Source: Methylobacteriaceae bacterium (GTDB lineage: Bacteria; Pseudomonadota; Alphaproteobacteria; Rhizobiales; Beijerinckiaceae). Taken from it: a stretch of 56,624 nt of DNA. Shown here piece after piece: positions 17,769-25,740 of the stretch (within the stretch, counting starts at the first letter, position 1; each line of letters opens with the position of its first letter). The notes beneath the pieces are model-generated. The model made no database searches and was not told the origin of the DNA. It saw nothing but the letters and a program-made list of their open reading frames with translations. Both the position numbers and the translations under genes were made by a program. The stretch covers positions 1 to 56,624 of the forward strand of contig CANEZL010000033.1 of NCBI GenBank assembly GCA_947444195.1, read 5' to 3'.

Positions 17769-18491
17769 ATGGCCAGCACCCTCCAGGACCGCACCGTCGT
17801 CGTTTTCGGCGGTACCTCAGGCATCGGCCTTGCGGCCGCCCGGCAGGCCCAGGACACCGGCGCCAGGGTCATCGTGATCGGCTTCAACGCCGAGGGCGCG
17901 GAGCGCGTCGCGGCGGAGAACGGCTTTGCCGGTTGGCGCGCCGCGGACGTGACCCGGCCCGAGACGATCACGACGGCGCTGGCCGACATCCCCCAAGTCG
18001 ACCACCTCGTGCTGCTGGCCGGCACCTTCGTGGCCGGCAAGGTCCTGGAGGCCGAGGTCGACTACCTGAAGCGTGCCTTCGACGAGCGGATCTGGGCCGC
18101 GGTCCATACCCTGCGTGTCCTCGGCGACCGGCTGGCCAAGGACGGGTCGGTCACCTTCATCTCCGGCGCCCTGGCGGATCGCCCCTCGGCACAAGGTACC
18201 GCCGTGCTGGCAGCCGCCTCGGCCGCCATGGAGGCGCTCGCCCGGGGCCTCGCGCTGGAGCTGGCGCCGGTGCGGGTCAACACGCTCTCGCCCGGCACCA
18301 CCGACACGCCGCTGCTGACCCGCACGCTCGGCGCCCACCGCGACGCCTACGTCGCCGCGCTGACCGAGAAGCTGCCGCAGCGCCGCCTCGGCACCGCCGA
18401 GGAGGCCGGCGCGGCGGTCGTCTTCCTGATGAGCAACGGCTTCATGAACGGGGAGACCCTGCACGTCGACGGCGGCGCACGCCTCGTCTGA
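17769..18491 (+). CDS. SDR-fold protein lacking the catalytic Tyr-Lys pair
   Basis: 240 residues. The nucleotide-binding motif is intact (GGTSGIG, about 14-20) and the C-terminus is typical (HVDGGARLV). Where classical SDRs have YxxxK, this one reads VLAAASAAMEAL: aligned on the following helix, Tyr is Leu and Lys is Ser. The Ser of the triad remains in ISGALA. It is either a non-catalytic NAD(P)-binding protein or uses different chemistry. First gene of a run with a normal SDR and an NTF2-like protein, divergent from a LysR. Confidence 0.88.
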   Translation: MASTLQDRTVVVFGGTSGIGLAAARQAQDTGARVIVIGFNAEGAERVAAENGFAGWRAADVTRPETITTALADIPQVDHLVLLAGTFVAGKVLEAEVDYLKRAFDERIWAAVHTLRVLGDRLAKDGSVTFISGALADRPSAQGTAVLAAASAAMEALARGLALELAPVRVNTLSPGTTDTPLLTRTLGAHRDAYVAALTEKLPQRRLGTAEEAGAAVVFLMSNGFMNGETLHVDGGARLV

Positions 18492-18543
18492 TCCCCACCC
18501 GACGTAGCCTGTCTCGCGCACCAAAGCTTTAAGGGGCTCTCCC

Positions 18544-19278
18544 ATGACACACCCTCTCACCGGCAAGGCCGCCCTGGTCACGGGCGGCTCCCGCGGCATC
18601 GGTGCCGCCATCGTTCGCCGTCTGATCCAGGAGGGCGCCACCGTCGCCTTCACCTATGCGGCCTCTGCGGAGCGCGCCCAGACACTGGTGGCCGATCTTG
18701 CCGCGTCCGGCGCCTCGGTGGTCGCCCTGAAAGCCGACAGCGCCGACCCGGATGCGGTCCGCGGGGCCGTCCAGGCGACCGTCGAGCGGTTCGGCTGCCT
18801 CGACATCCTCGTCAACAACGCCGGCATTCTCGTGCCCGGCCCGGTCGAGGACGTCTCGCTGGCCGACTTCGACCGGCAGGTTGCGGTCAACGTCCGGGCC
18901 GTGTTCGTCGCCGCGCAGGAAGCCGTCCGCCACATGCGGGAGGGCGGACGCATCATCTCCGTCGGCAGCGTCGGGGCCGACCGCAGCGGCTTCCCGGGCA
19001 CGACGGTCTACAGCATGACCAAGGCCGCCGTGGCCTCCCTGACCCGCGGGCTCGCGCGAGACCTCGGACCGCGAGGCATCACCGTCAACACGATCCAGCC
19101 AGGTCCGGTGGCGAGCGAGATGTCGGCCGGCATGGAGGCGATGCTCACGCCGCTGATCGCGCTGGGGCGCATGGGGCAGGACACCGAGATCGCGGCGCTC
19201 GCGGCCTTTCTGAGCGGCCCGGAGGCCGGCTTCATCACGGGCGCCGCCCTGACCGCGGACGGCGGCTACCTGGCCTGA
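18544..19278 (+). CDS. SDR-family oxidoreductase
   Basis: 244 residues, classical SDR with TGGSRGIG (about 14-21), LVNNAG, Ser in VGSVGA and a full YSMTK dyad, ending in LTADGGYLA. It follows the catalytically incomplete SDR by 52 bp on the same strand, so the two may be co-transcribed and could form a mixed oligomer. The ribosome site GGGGCTCTCCC is weak. Substrate unknown. Confidence 0.9.
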   Translation: MTHPLTGKAALVTGGSRGIGAAIVRRLIQEGATVAFTYAASAERAQTLVADLAASGASVVALKADSADPDAVRGAVQATVERFGCLDILVNNAGILVPGPVEDVSLADFDRQVAVNVRAVFVAAQEAVRHMREGGRIISVGSVGADRSGFPGTTVYSMTKAAVASLTRGLARDLGPRGITVNTIQPGPVASEMSAGMEAMLTPLIALGRMGQDTEIAALAAFLSGPEAGFITGAALTADGGYLA

Positions 19279-19342
19279 ACGATGAAGCCGGGCAGGCCCC
19301 TCGTTACCCACCACGCACCCCAACCTCGAAGGAGACGACCCG

Positions 19343-19744
19343 ATGTCCGAGACCAGGAGCGCCGACGTGCAGGCGCCCGAACCCAACTACGACCAGTTGC
19401 TGCGCGCCAACCTGGAGCGCGTCTTCAATGAACGCTACGCGGTCAAGCGTACGTTGGCGCTGGAAGAACTCTTCGTGGCCGAGCCGGTCATGTACGAACC
19501 GACTGGCATCGTGCGGGGGAGAGCCGCAATCGCCGCGGTCGCCGGCAAGCTGCTAGAGCAGTTCGGCCCGACCTTCCGGTTCACGCCCATCGGCGCGGCC
19601 GTCGGGCATCACAACCTGGGTTCGCTGCGGTGGCAGGCCGGCCCGGACGGCGGGCCGGTCGCGGTGACCGGAACGGATGTTGCCGAGGTCGTGGAAGGCA
19701 GGATCGCGCGGCTCTGGGTGCTTCTAGACCCGCCGTCAGCCTGA
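19343..19744 (+). CDS. SnoaL/NTF2-like small protein
   Basis: 133 residues with a cone-shaped NTF2-like pattern: an N-terminal helix LLRANLERVFNER, then a sheet with FVAEPVMYEPTGIVRGRAAIAAVAGKLLEQF and a C-terminal VAEVVEGRIARLWVLLD. Such proteins are isomerases, cyclases, hydrolases or accessory factors. A GAAGGAGA ribosome site lies about 10 bp upstream. It is 64 bp after the SDR on the same strand, the likely last gene of that unit. Confidence 0.85.
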   Translation: MSETRSADVQAPEPNYDQLLRANLERVFNERYAVKRTLALEELFVAEPVMYEPTGIVRGRAAIAAVAGKLLEQFGPTFRFTPIGAAVGHHNLGSLRWQAGPDGGPVAVTGTDVAEVVEGRIARLWVLLDPPSA

Positions 19745-20066
19745 GACCGACACGACGCTCGCCCTCGCCCCGGCGTCCGATATGGCCAACCAGCCTTCCA
19801 TGCATCGAGATCTCGGGGCTCGGAGAAGGCCAGGATGACTGGGAAGGTCGACGAAGCCGGACAGGACATACGTCCGCCCACTGCGAACGCCTAGCCGTGA
19901 TGCCGTACGAGTTCTTTGGCTGACGGGACCACAGCCAACCTGACGGGATCGTAGTAGATGCCCCGTTCATGGAGCGGCCGTACGGCAAGCAAAGGCGCCA
20001 CCGGACACTTTAGGCGTGCCGCACTACAACGACCTGCTGTGCCGAGACCGTACGGAGGGCAGCGTC
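19745..20066. other. Gene-free stretch with a possible coding remnant
   Basis: 322 bp between convergent units. On the minus strand, 19891-19971 reads RPLHERGIYYDP, then VRLAVVPSAKELV ending in a stop, which looks like a protein C-terminus without its gene. I do not recognise it. Nothing else is evident. Confidence 0.3.
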
Positions 20067-20651
20067 CTAGCGTCCGGGGTTGGGCCGTTGCTGTAGGTGC
20101 AGCGCGGCTGCAGCGGGACGGACGCGCCATGGTGCCATGCTGGCGAACACGCCGTCCTGGCGGACCAAAGCGTGCAGCAGGGCAGCCCCGAGATGCGCGA
20201 GGACGATAGCGAACAGGGCGTAGGCCAGCACGGTGTGGAGTTCGCGGAGCCAGGCGTACAGCATTGGGCTCTGTGGCAGGATCGGCGGCAGCACGACCCC
20301 TCCGACCAGCGCGATTGGGTAGCGTGCCGCCGACAGCATGGCCCAGCCGACGAGCGGCATGGCCAGCATCAGCCCGTAGAGAGCGACATGCGAGGCATGC
20401 GCGGCCAGGCGCTGCCAGGCGGGCAGGTCCGAGGGCAACGGCGGCGGTGGATGGCGCCAGCGGTTCGCGAGGCGCACGAGCACCAGGAGCAGGATCAGGA
20501 TGCCCAAGGGCCGATGCAGCGCGACCAGCGCGTGATAGTCGGCCAGCGAGGTCACCATAGCCACGCCGATCAAAAGCATGGCCAGGATGAGCGCCGCCAT
20601 GCTCCAGTGGAGGAGGCGTGCCGGCAGGTTGAAGCGGGTGGGATGCGTCAT
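20067..20651 (-). CDS. Cytochrome b561-family membrane protein
   Basis: 194 residues from the ATG at 20651. Four hydrophobic segments with His residues in the expected places (LHWSMAALILAMLL, LHRPLGILILLLVLVRLANRW, HASHVALYGLMLAMPLVGW, LHTVLAYALFAIVLAHLGAAL) mark a di-heme quinol-oxidising b561 of the YodB/CybB type in the inner membrane. Its ATG overlaps the stop of the catalase-like gene (ATGA). The tight coupling suggests it passes electrons from ubiquinol to the neighbouring haem peroxidase. Confidence 0.9.
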   Translation of the reverse strand: MTHPTRFNLPARLLHWSMAALILAMLLIGVAMVTSLADYHALVALHRPLGILILLLVLVRLANRWRHPPPPLPSDLPAWQRLAAHASHVALYGLMLAMPLVGWAMLSAARYPIALVGGVVLPPILPQSPMLYAWLRELHTVLAYALFAIVLAHLGAALLHALVRQDGVFASMAPWRVRPAAAALHLQQRPNPGR

Positions 20652-21760
20652 AGACCGGCTCCTCGCGTGGTCGCTGCAGCCACGGCACTGGGGCTCTTCT
20701 CCTCGCCGGCCCGGCGGGTGAAGGAGCGGGAATAGGCGGCCGAGCGGGCGCTCAGAAGTGGATCGTCGGACGGCGCGATGCCCTCCGGCAGCACGAGCGG
20801 GTCGAAGTTGATGTCCCGGCAGTTGCCCGCCTCCTCGGGGGCCGCGCCAGTCAGGCTCAGCGTGCCCACGTCCACGCTCTCGCGGTCGGCAGGCCAGGGA
20901 AGGGTCGCGTCGGTGGTGGGATCGTCCGTCCGTCCCAAGGTCAGGACGAGGTGCCAGCGCAACGGCCCCTGGCGAAGCCGCGCGACGAGGTCGTCGAACA
21001 GGTAGTTCTTGTCCGTCCGCGCTGCCTGCGCGGCGGTCTCCGGCGTTGCCCTCTGCTCCGGCACGAAGGCCCATCTGACCGGCGTTGCATGGCCATCAGG
21101 GGCCACGAACCGGAAGGCGTTCAGGCTCCAGAAGGTGCTGTCGGCAAAGCCCGCGGTGACCGTACGCGCCTTGATCAGGGCGACGGCCTTCACGCTCTCC
21201 GGATGGGCCGCGAAGAAAGCCTTCAGGCGCTCGGGGTCGGGCTTGCCGGTGACCGGATCCGGCTTGGCGGCGAGAAGCTGCTCGTAGAAGGCCTCCGGCG
21301 TGCGCAACGGGAAGACGGGGATGTTGTTCATGCCGCTGCGCCACTCGTCGCCGTCCGGCAGCCGGAAGCGCAGGGCGAGGCTGCGCACGGTGGCCTCGGC
21401 ATCAGCCGCGTAGGGCTGCCCGCCGGCGAGCGCCAAGCGTCCCTCGACGGGTGTCATGCGTCCCGCCGAGAACAGGCTCGCCTTCGAGAGAGGGGCTCCC
21501 GCACCGTTGCCGGCGAAGCTGCCCGTCACGCACAGGCCCTTGGCATGGTTGCGCCGGAAGCCGGGATGCGGACCGTTCACCTGCTCGAAGCGGTCGACGA
21601 CCCGCGCTGGCGTCAGTGCGCCCGGCGACAGCCAGCCGCCCGCGGAGGCGAAGGTGCCCGCGCATCCGGCCAGGACCACCCCGACCGTGGCGAGGCGCAG
21701 CAACAGGGCGCGGGTGGTCGTGCCGGGTGGGGCCCCGGTCAGGTCGTGCAGCTTGGTCAT
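20648..21760 (-). CDS. Catalase-family (SrpA-like) peroxidase, membrane-anchored
   Basis: 370 residues from the ATG at 21760. An N-terminal hydrophobic segment (about 19-42) anchors or exports it. The catalase-like core starts at FEQVNGPHPGFRRNHAKG, which contains the distal His, followed by FRLPDGDEW and IPVFPLRTPEAFYE. The C-terminal SARSAAYSRSF supplies the R-x3-Y proximal haem motif. It is shorter than true catalases and matches the small catalase-related peroxidases usually encoded next to cytochrome b561, as here. Likely a periplasm-facing peroxide-consuming peroxidase fed by quinol. Confidence 0.9.
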   Translation of the reverse strand: MTKLHDLTGAPPGTTTRALLLRLATVGVVLAGCAGTFASAGGWLSPGALTPARVVDRFEQVNGPHPGFRRNHAKGLCVTGSFAGNGAGAPLSKASLFSAGRMTPVEGRLALAGGQPYAADAEATVRSLALRFRLPDGDEWRSGMNNIPVFPLRTPEAFYEQLLAAKPDPVTGKPDPERLKAFFAAHPESVKAVALIKARTVTAGFADSTFWSLNAFRFVAPDGHATPVRWAFVPEQRATPETAAQAARTDKNYLFDDLVARLRQGPLRWHLVLTLGRTDDPTTDATLPWPADRESVDVGTLSLTGAAPEEAGNCRDINFDPLVLPEGIAPSDDPLLSARSAAYSRSFTRRAGEEKSPSAVAAATTRGAGL

Positions 21761-21822
21761 GGCAGCCTCAGGCACGCGTCGCGCTCGTGCGGCGGATCTC
21801 GTTGGCGAAGGGGTTGCAGGCC

Positions 21823-21864
21823 GGACGGATCGGCCGCGCCAACGAGGCGGCGGCCGATCCGTCC
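21823..21864. other. Perfect 15-bp stem-loop in intergenic region
   Basis: GGACGGATCGGCCGC (21823-21837) and its exact reverse complement (21850-21864) enclose a 12-base loop. It lies between the membrane-protein gene at 21940 and the catalase-like gene on the minus strand. There is no T-run on either side. It could attenuate or stabilise the mRNA between the two genes. Confidence 0.65.
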
Positions 21865-21939
21865 TTGTCCCGGGCGTTGCCGGTGGCCGATTCAGGCCGG
21901 TGCCCGCGCATTGGCGTGTCGCCCGGCCGGGCCATGGCC

Positions 21940-22515
21940 TCAGGCTACGGCCCTGCGGCGGAAGGTCAGGAGAAGGGCCGAGACGAGGAAGTAGAAGGCG
22001 CCGACCGCGGCATAGGGTGCCACGTCGGTCACGCCGGCGGGCACGGCCCCGAGCGATTGCTTGATGAAGAACCCACCCGCGAGCGCGGATTGCGCCCCGC
22101 TGAGGATCATCGCCCATTGCGCGCCGTACGACGTCCAGCGCCGCACGCCCGTGGCGAGCTGGAGCAGACCGGCGAGGATGGCCCAGGCCCCGAACACGGC
22201 GAGCACCGTGTTCATGTCGCCGAGCGTGGCCGCCACGGCCAGCGCCGTGACCCCGCTCACCCCGACGTTGAAGAGCTGCGAGGGGTTGCGCGCGAGCCCG
22301 CCGCTCCGACGCGCGTCGATCCAGTTGGCGAGGGCGTCCCAGGCCGGATAGGCGACCAGGAGGGCCGCGCCGACTGGCGGCGATGCCTTGCCGGCCGTGA
22401 AGGCGGCAGTCACCCACGCCGCCGAGACCCCAGCTCGCAGGTAGTAGTAGTCCCTCAAGGCGTTCGACCCGCCCGCGACCGCCGCCGAGCCGTTGCTGAG
22501 AACCTGGGAAGCCAT
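21940..22515 (-). CDS. Small integral membrane protein (DUF308-like)
   Basis: 191 residues with six hydrophobic stretches and short loops (for example VGAALLVAYPAWDALANW, AVFGAWAILAGLLQLATGV, YAAVGAFYFLVSALLL). The layout resembles HdeD/DUF308-type stress proteins; family assignment is tentative. It heads a minus-strand unit with the catalase-like peroxidase and cytochrome b561, and is divergent from a TetR gene with two operator-like sites between. It is likely part of the same stress response. Confidence 0.8.
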   Translation of the reverse strand: MASQVLSNGSAAVAGGSNALRDYYYLRAGVSAAWVTAAFTAGKASPPVGAALLVAYPAWDALANWIDARRSGGLARNPSQLFNVGVSGVTALAVAATLGDMNTVLAVFGAWAILAGLLQLATGVRRWTSYGAQWAMILSGAQSALAGGFFIKQSLGAVPAGVTDVAPYAAVGAFYFLVSALLLTFRRRAVA

Positions 22516-22526
22516 TGATCAATCTC

Positions 22527-22603
22527 ACTTACCATCTAGTCGGTCAGCGCAAGCTAGGCGCTTGCTCGCCGGAGCGCAAGCGCTTACTTACCAGTCGGAC
22601 AGT
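22527..22603. promoter_or_regulatory. Two TetR-type operator sites
   Basis: ACTTACC followed by CGGTCAG (22527-22547, around CTAG) and ACTTACCAGTCGGACAGT (22586-22603) both follow the ACTNACC...GGTNAGT pattern of many TetR operators. They lie between the membrane-protein gene (start 22515) and the TetR gene (start 22619), and GC-rich inverted repeats of GCGCAAGC type separate them. Confidence 0.55.
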
Positions 22604-22618
22604 TCAACGAGGGTGGCG

Positions 22619-23191
22619 ATGACGACGGCGGACCGCATCCTGGGTGAGGCGCGCAACCTGATCATGGTTCGCGGCTACAGCGGCTTCAGTTACGCCGACA
22701 TCGCCGCAACGGTCGGGGTCAGCAAGGCCAACGTCCACCACCACTTCGCCGGCAAGAGCGACCTCGCGACCGCCGTGGTCGAGCAATCGCGTGCCGGCAT
22801 CCAGGCCCAGGTGCGCATGCTTGAGGAGTCCGACCTGGACGCCGCCGAGCAGCTGCGTGCCTATGCGCGCTACTGGGAGCGCTGCATCCTCGACGGGTCC
22901 GCACCGTTCTGCATCGCCGCGATGCTCGCGGCCGAGCTACCGAGCCTTCCTGACGACGTCGCGGCGGCCGTCACGGCCTTCTTCGCCGACCTGCGGGGGT
23001 GGCTGACGCAGATCCTGGTCCTGGGGCTCCGGCAGGGGAACGTCACGCTGGTCGGCACCCCCGGGGAAGAGGCCGACGCCTTCCTTTCCGCCGTCTACGG
23101 CGCAATGCTCTCCGCCCGCGCGTTCCGCGACCCGCGCCGCTTCGCGGTCATCGTCGAGACGCTGCTGTCGCGGGTCGTCCCGTTCCGGTGA
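22619..23191 (+). CDS. TetR-family transcriptional regulator
   Basis: 190 residues from the ATG at 22619. HTH at about 25-48 (FSYADIAATVGVSKANVHHHFAGKSDL), typical of the LmrA/AcrR-like group. A C-terminal domain follows with a Cys in SAPFCIAAMLA. Divergent from the membrane protein/peroxidase/b561 unit, with two operator-like sites in between, so it likely represses that unit and itself. The frame is open upstream to 22493 but that extension overlaps the operators. Confidence 0.9.
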   Translation: MTTADRILGEARNLIMVRGYSGFSYADIAATVGVSKANVHHHFAGKSDLATAVVEQSRAGIQAQVRMLEESDLDAAEQLRAYARYWERCILDGSAPFCIAAMLAAELPSLPDDVAAAVTAFFADLRGWLTQILVLGLRQGNVTLVGTPGEEADAFLSAVYGAMLSARAFRDPRRFAVIVETLLSRVVPFR

Positions 23192-23236
23192 GGCCGGCGC
23201 CCCGGGCCGGGTGAGGTTGGAACAGGGGGCGACGGC

Positions 23237-23932
23237 GTGCGTAGGATCGGCCTTCTCGGCGGGATGAGCTTCGAGAGCTCCGCCATCTACTACCGGATGA
23301 TCAACGAGGCGGTGCGCGAGCGCCTGGGCGGCTGGCGCTCGGCCGACATCCTGATGCGCTCGGTCGATTTCCAGCCCGTGGTCGACCTGCAGCGGGCCGG
23401 CCGCTGGGAGAAGGCCGGACGCCACCTCGCCGAGGCAGCCCGGGGGCTGGAGGCCGCCGGCGCCGAGTGCATCGTCGTCTGCACCGTGACCATGCACCTC
23501 GTCGCCCCGGCCATCGAGGAGGCGGTGAAGGTGCCCGTCCTCCACGTAATCGACGTCACCGCCGAGCGCCTCAGGGCCGCCGGGTGCCGCCGGCCGCTGC
23601 TTCTCGCCACGCGCTACACGATGGAGCAGGGCTTCTACCAGGCGCGGATGGCGCGTCACGGCATCGAGGTGGTGACCCCCGACCCGGACGGGCGCACGCT
23701 CGTCCACGACATCATCTTCGACGAGCTCTGCGCCGGGAAGGTGCTCGACCGCTCGCGAGACGCGCTCATCGGCCTCGTCGCCCGGGCGAAGGCGGAGGGA
23801 GCGGACAGCCTGATCCTCGGCTGTACGGAGGTCGGCATGATCCTCGATCCGGACGGCACGCCTCTGCCGGGCTTCGACAGTACCGCCATCCACGCCGCCG
23901 CGGCGGTGGACTTCGCGCTCGGGGATATCTGA
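23237..23932 (+). CDS. Aspartate/glutamate racemase family protein
   Basis: 231 residues from a GTG start. It has the racemase fold: GLLGGMSFESSAIYYRMIN at the N-terminus, then VVCTVTMHLVAP with the first catalytic Cys, and LILGCTEVGMI with the second. The usual CxNTMH of YgeA-type broad-spectrum racemases reads CTVTMH here, so the conserved substrate-binding Asn is Val. Both cysteines remain, so cofactor-independent racemisation is possible, but specificity may differ. It lies 45 bp after the TetR gene on the same strand. Confidence 0.88.
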   Translation: MRRIGLLGGMSFESSAIYYRMINEAVRERLGGWRSADILMRSVDFQPVVDLQRAGRWEKAGRHLAEAARGLEAAGAECIVVCTVTMHLVAPAIEEAVKVPVLHVIDVTAERLRAAGCRRPLLLATRYTMEQGFYQARMARHGIEVVTPDPDGRTLVHDIIFDELCAGKVLDRSRDALIGLVARAKAEGADSLILGCTEVGMILDPDGTPLPGFDSTAIHAAAAVDFALGDI

Positions 23933-23979
23933 ACGCCCGACCCGCAGGGGTCGCACGATGGGCGTCGGTCCGTTTCCGG

Positions 23980-24774
23980 TCACGTGATGCAGGCCGGAGC
24001 GTGCGGGATGGTGGCCGACTGCACGATGTCGTGGTTGAGCCAGAGGCTCGCGCCCTCGGCCTGCGCGATCCCCGCGATGCGGTCCATCGAGGCGCGGGTC
24101 TGCCCCGGGTCGTGATTGAACGCCGGCACGCAGCGATGGTCGAGGTTGTAGCGGTCGTGCGCCACGTCGGCCGTCAGCAGCACCGGGCCGGCCTTCGGGA
24201 GGCGGACGAGCAGCGAGCAATGTCCGGGCGTATGCCCCGGCGTGGACAACATGCGAACGCTGCCGTCCCCGAACAGGTCGACGTCGCCTTCCACCGGTTC
24301 GAGCCGCGCGTCCCGGAGGTGCCCGTAGAGGTCGGGCGAGTAGCCGTGGCGCGCCGGGTCGTCGCCGAACATGGCCGCGTGCTCGCGCCGGTGCATGTAC
24401 CAGGTCGCGTGCGGGAAGAGCCGGGCGTTGCCGACGTGGTCGAAGTGCGCGTGCGAGAGGAGGACCGTGTCGATGTCCCCCGGCGTCAGGCCGAGGTCGG
24501 CCAGTTGGAGGACGAGCGGCCGGACGACGATGCCCCTGATGCCGTGGGCGATGATCTCGCCGCCGGAAGACCGCGCGATCCGGTCGTCGATGCCGGTATC
24601 CCACAGGAGCCACCGCCCGCCGCGACGGATCAGGTAGGCGTTGCAGGGCATCGCGAACCGCTCGCCCTCACGCCGGCCCGGCGAGAAGACGGAGCGGTCG
24701 GGTGCGACCGCGAGGCCGCCGTTGATCGGATAGAGACCTTCGACGGTCGCGCCGGGGGACGGGGTGCCGGTCAT
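23980..24774 (-). CDS. Metallo-beta-lactamase fold lactonase (AttM/AHL-lactonase type)
   Basis: 264 residues from the ATG at 24774; the upstream extension is an out-of-family shadow. The metal motif SHAHFDHVG (about 107-115), a later STPGHTPGH and LLTADVAHD mark the N-acyl-homoserine-lactonase group of MBL hydrolases. The N-terminal GLYPINGGLAV and FAMPCNAYLI fit too. It lies 14 bp after an FAA-hydrolase gene on the same strand. It may open a lactone ring, quenching or catabolic; the substrate is not readable. Confidence 0.9.
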   Translation of the reverse strand: MTGTPSPGATVEGLYPINGGLAVAPDRSVFSPGRREGERFAMPCNAYLIRRGGRWLLWDTGIDDRIARSSGGEIIAHGIRGIVVRPLVLQLADLGLTPGDIDTVLLSHAHFDHVGNARLFPHATWYMHRREHAAMFGDDPARHGYSPDLYGHLRDARLEPVEGDVDLFGDGSVRMLSTPGHTPGHCSLLVRLPKAGPVLLTADVAHDRYNLDHRCVPAFNHDPGQTRASMDRIAGIAQAEGASLWLNHDIVQSATIPHAPACIT

Positions 24775-24788
24775 GCTTCTCTGCTCCG

Positions 24789-25712
24789 TCAGACCAGGGT
24801 GACCTGAAGCTCGCCGAGCCCCTCGATGGTGGAGAGGCCCGTGTCGCCCACCCGGAGCCAGCGCCGCTCCTCCGGCGGGGCCGTCTCGCCCAGGATGACC
24901 CCTTGCGGGGTCCCGGTGAAGATGACGTCGCCGGGCTTCAGGGTGAGCAGCCGGGAGCAGTGGGCGACCAGCTTGCGGCAGTCGAAGATCATGTCGCGGG
25001 TCGTCCAGTCCTGCCGCACCTCGCCGTTCACGAAGGTCCTGAGCCGCAGCGCGTTCGGGTCCGGCACCTGGCCGGCCGGAACGAGCCAGGGACCGAGCGG
25101 CGCGAAGCCGTCGCTCCACTTGCCGGCGCCGAACTGCGACGTGGCGGTCTGGCGCGTGCGGGCGGAGACGTCGTTGCCGACGGCGTAACCGGCGACATGA
25201 TCGAGAGCCGCCGCTTCCGGGATGTCCCGACCCGCGCGTCCGATGACGATGACCAGCTCCGTCTCGTAGTCGAAGCGGTCGTCGAGCAGCGTCGGAAGGA
25301 CGATGCGTCCTCCGTGGTGGTTCAAGGCGTTGGCGTACTTGCTGAAGACGGGCGGCTCCTTCGGGATCGGGGTACCCGTCTCCGCCGCGTGTTCCCGGTA
25401 GTTGAAGCCGACGCAGATGATCTTTTCCGGCCGGGTGACGAGAGGCGCGAAGCGAACCGTCCCGACGCGGTGCGCGGCCCGCGTCTCCGCATCCTCGGAC
25501 AGCGCCTCGACCACCGCGGCGACCTGTGTGCCCGAGCCGTTCTGGAGCAGGTCGTCCATGTCGCGCGGTGCGGGCATGGCGAGCGCCCCGGCGGCGGCCG
25601 TGAGATCGACGATGCCGGCCTCGAACTCGACGCCAAGGTGATAACCATCGTCGGCGCGCAGGTTGGCCAAGCGCCTGTTCAGACGCGCCGTGGCATCGAA
25701 TGCGTCGGGCAT
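24789..25712 (-). CDS. Fumarylacetoacetate hydrolase (FAH) family protein
   Basis: 307 residues. The C-terminal FAH domain begins near PEKIICVGFNYREHAAETG and includes the metal ligands in DYETELVIVIG and the FTGTPQGVILGE segment. Members cleave or decarboxylate beta-diketo acids or hydrate 2-keto-pentenoates in aromatic and sugar-acid catabolism. Gene order SDR, FAH, lactonase with short gaps (28 and 14 bp) suggests an oxidation, lactone opening and C-C cleavage sequence, e.g. for a sugar acid. That pathway is inferred. Confidence 0.9.
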   Translation of the reverse strand: MPDAFDATARLNRRLANLRADDGYHLGVEFEAGIVDLTAAAGALAMPAPRDMDDLLQNGSGTQVAAVVEALSEDAETRAAHRVGTVRFAPLVTRPEKIICVGFNYREHAAETGTPIPKEPPVFSKYANALNHHGGRIVLPTLLDDRFDYETELVIVIGRAGRDIPEAAALDHVAGYAVGNDVSARTRQTATSQFGAGKWSDGFAPLGPWLVPAGQVPDPNALRLRTFVNGEVRQDWTTRDMIFDCRKLVAHCSRLLTLKPGDVIFTGTPQGVILGETAPPEERRWLRVGDTGLSTIEGLGELQVTLV

Positions 25713-25740
25713 GTCGGGGTCTCCTCGTTCCGTGAGCGGG

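Noticed and set aside
22937..24613. 558-codon minus-strand frame opposite the TetR and racemase genes
   Set aside because: No family-like sequence; the plus strand carries complete TetR and racemase genes, and the lactonase in another minus frame explains the rest.
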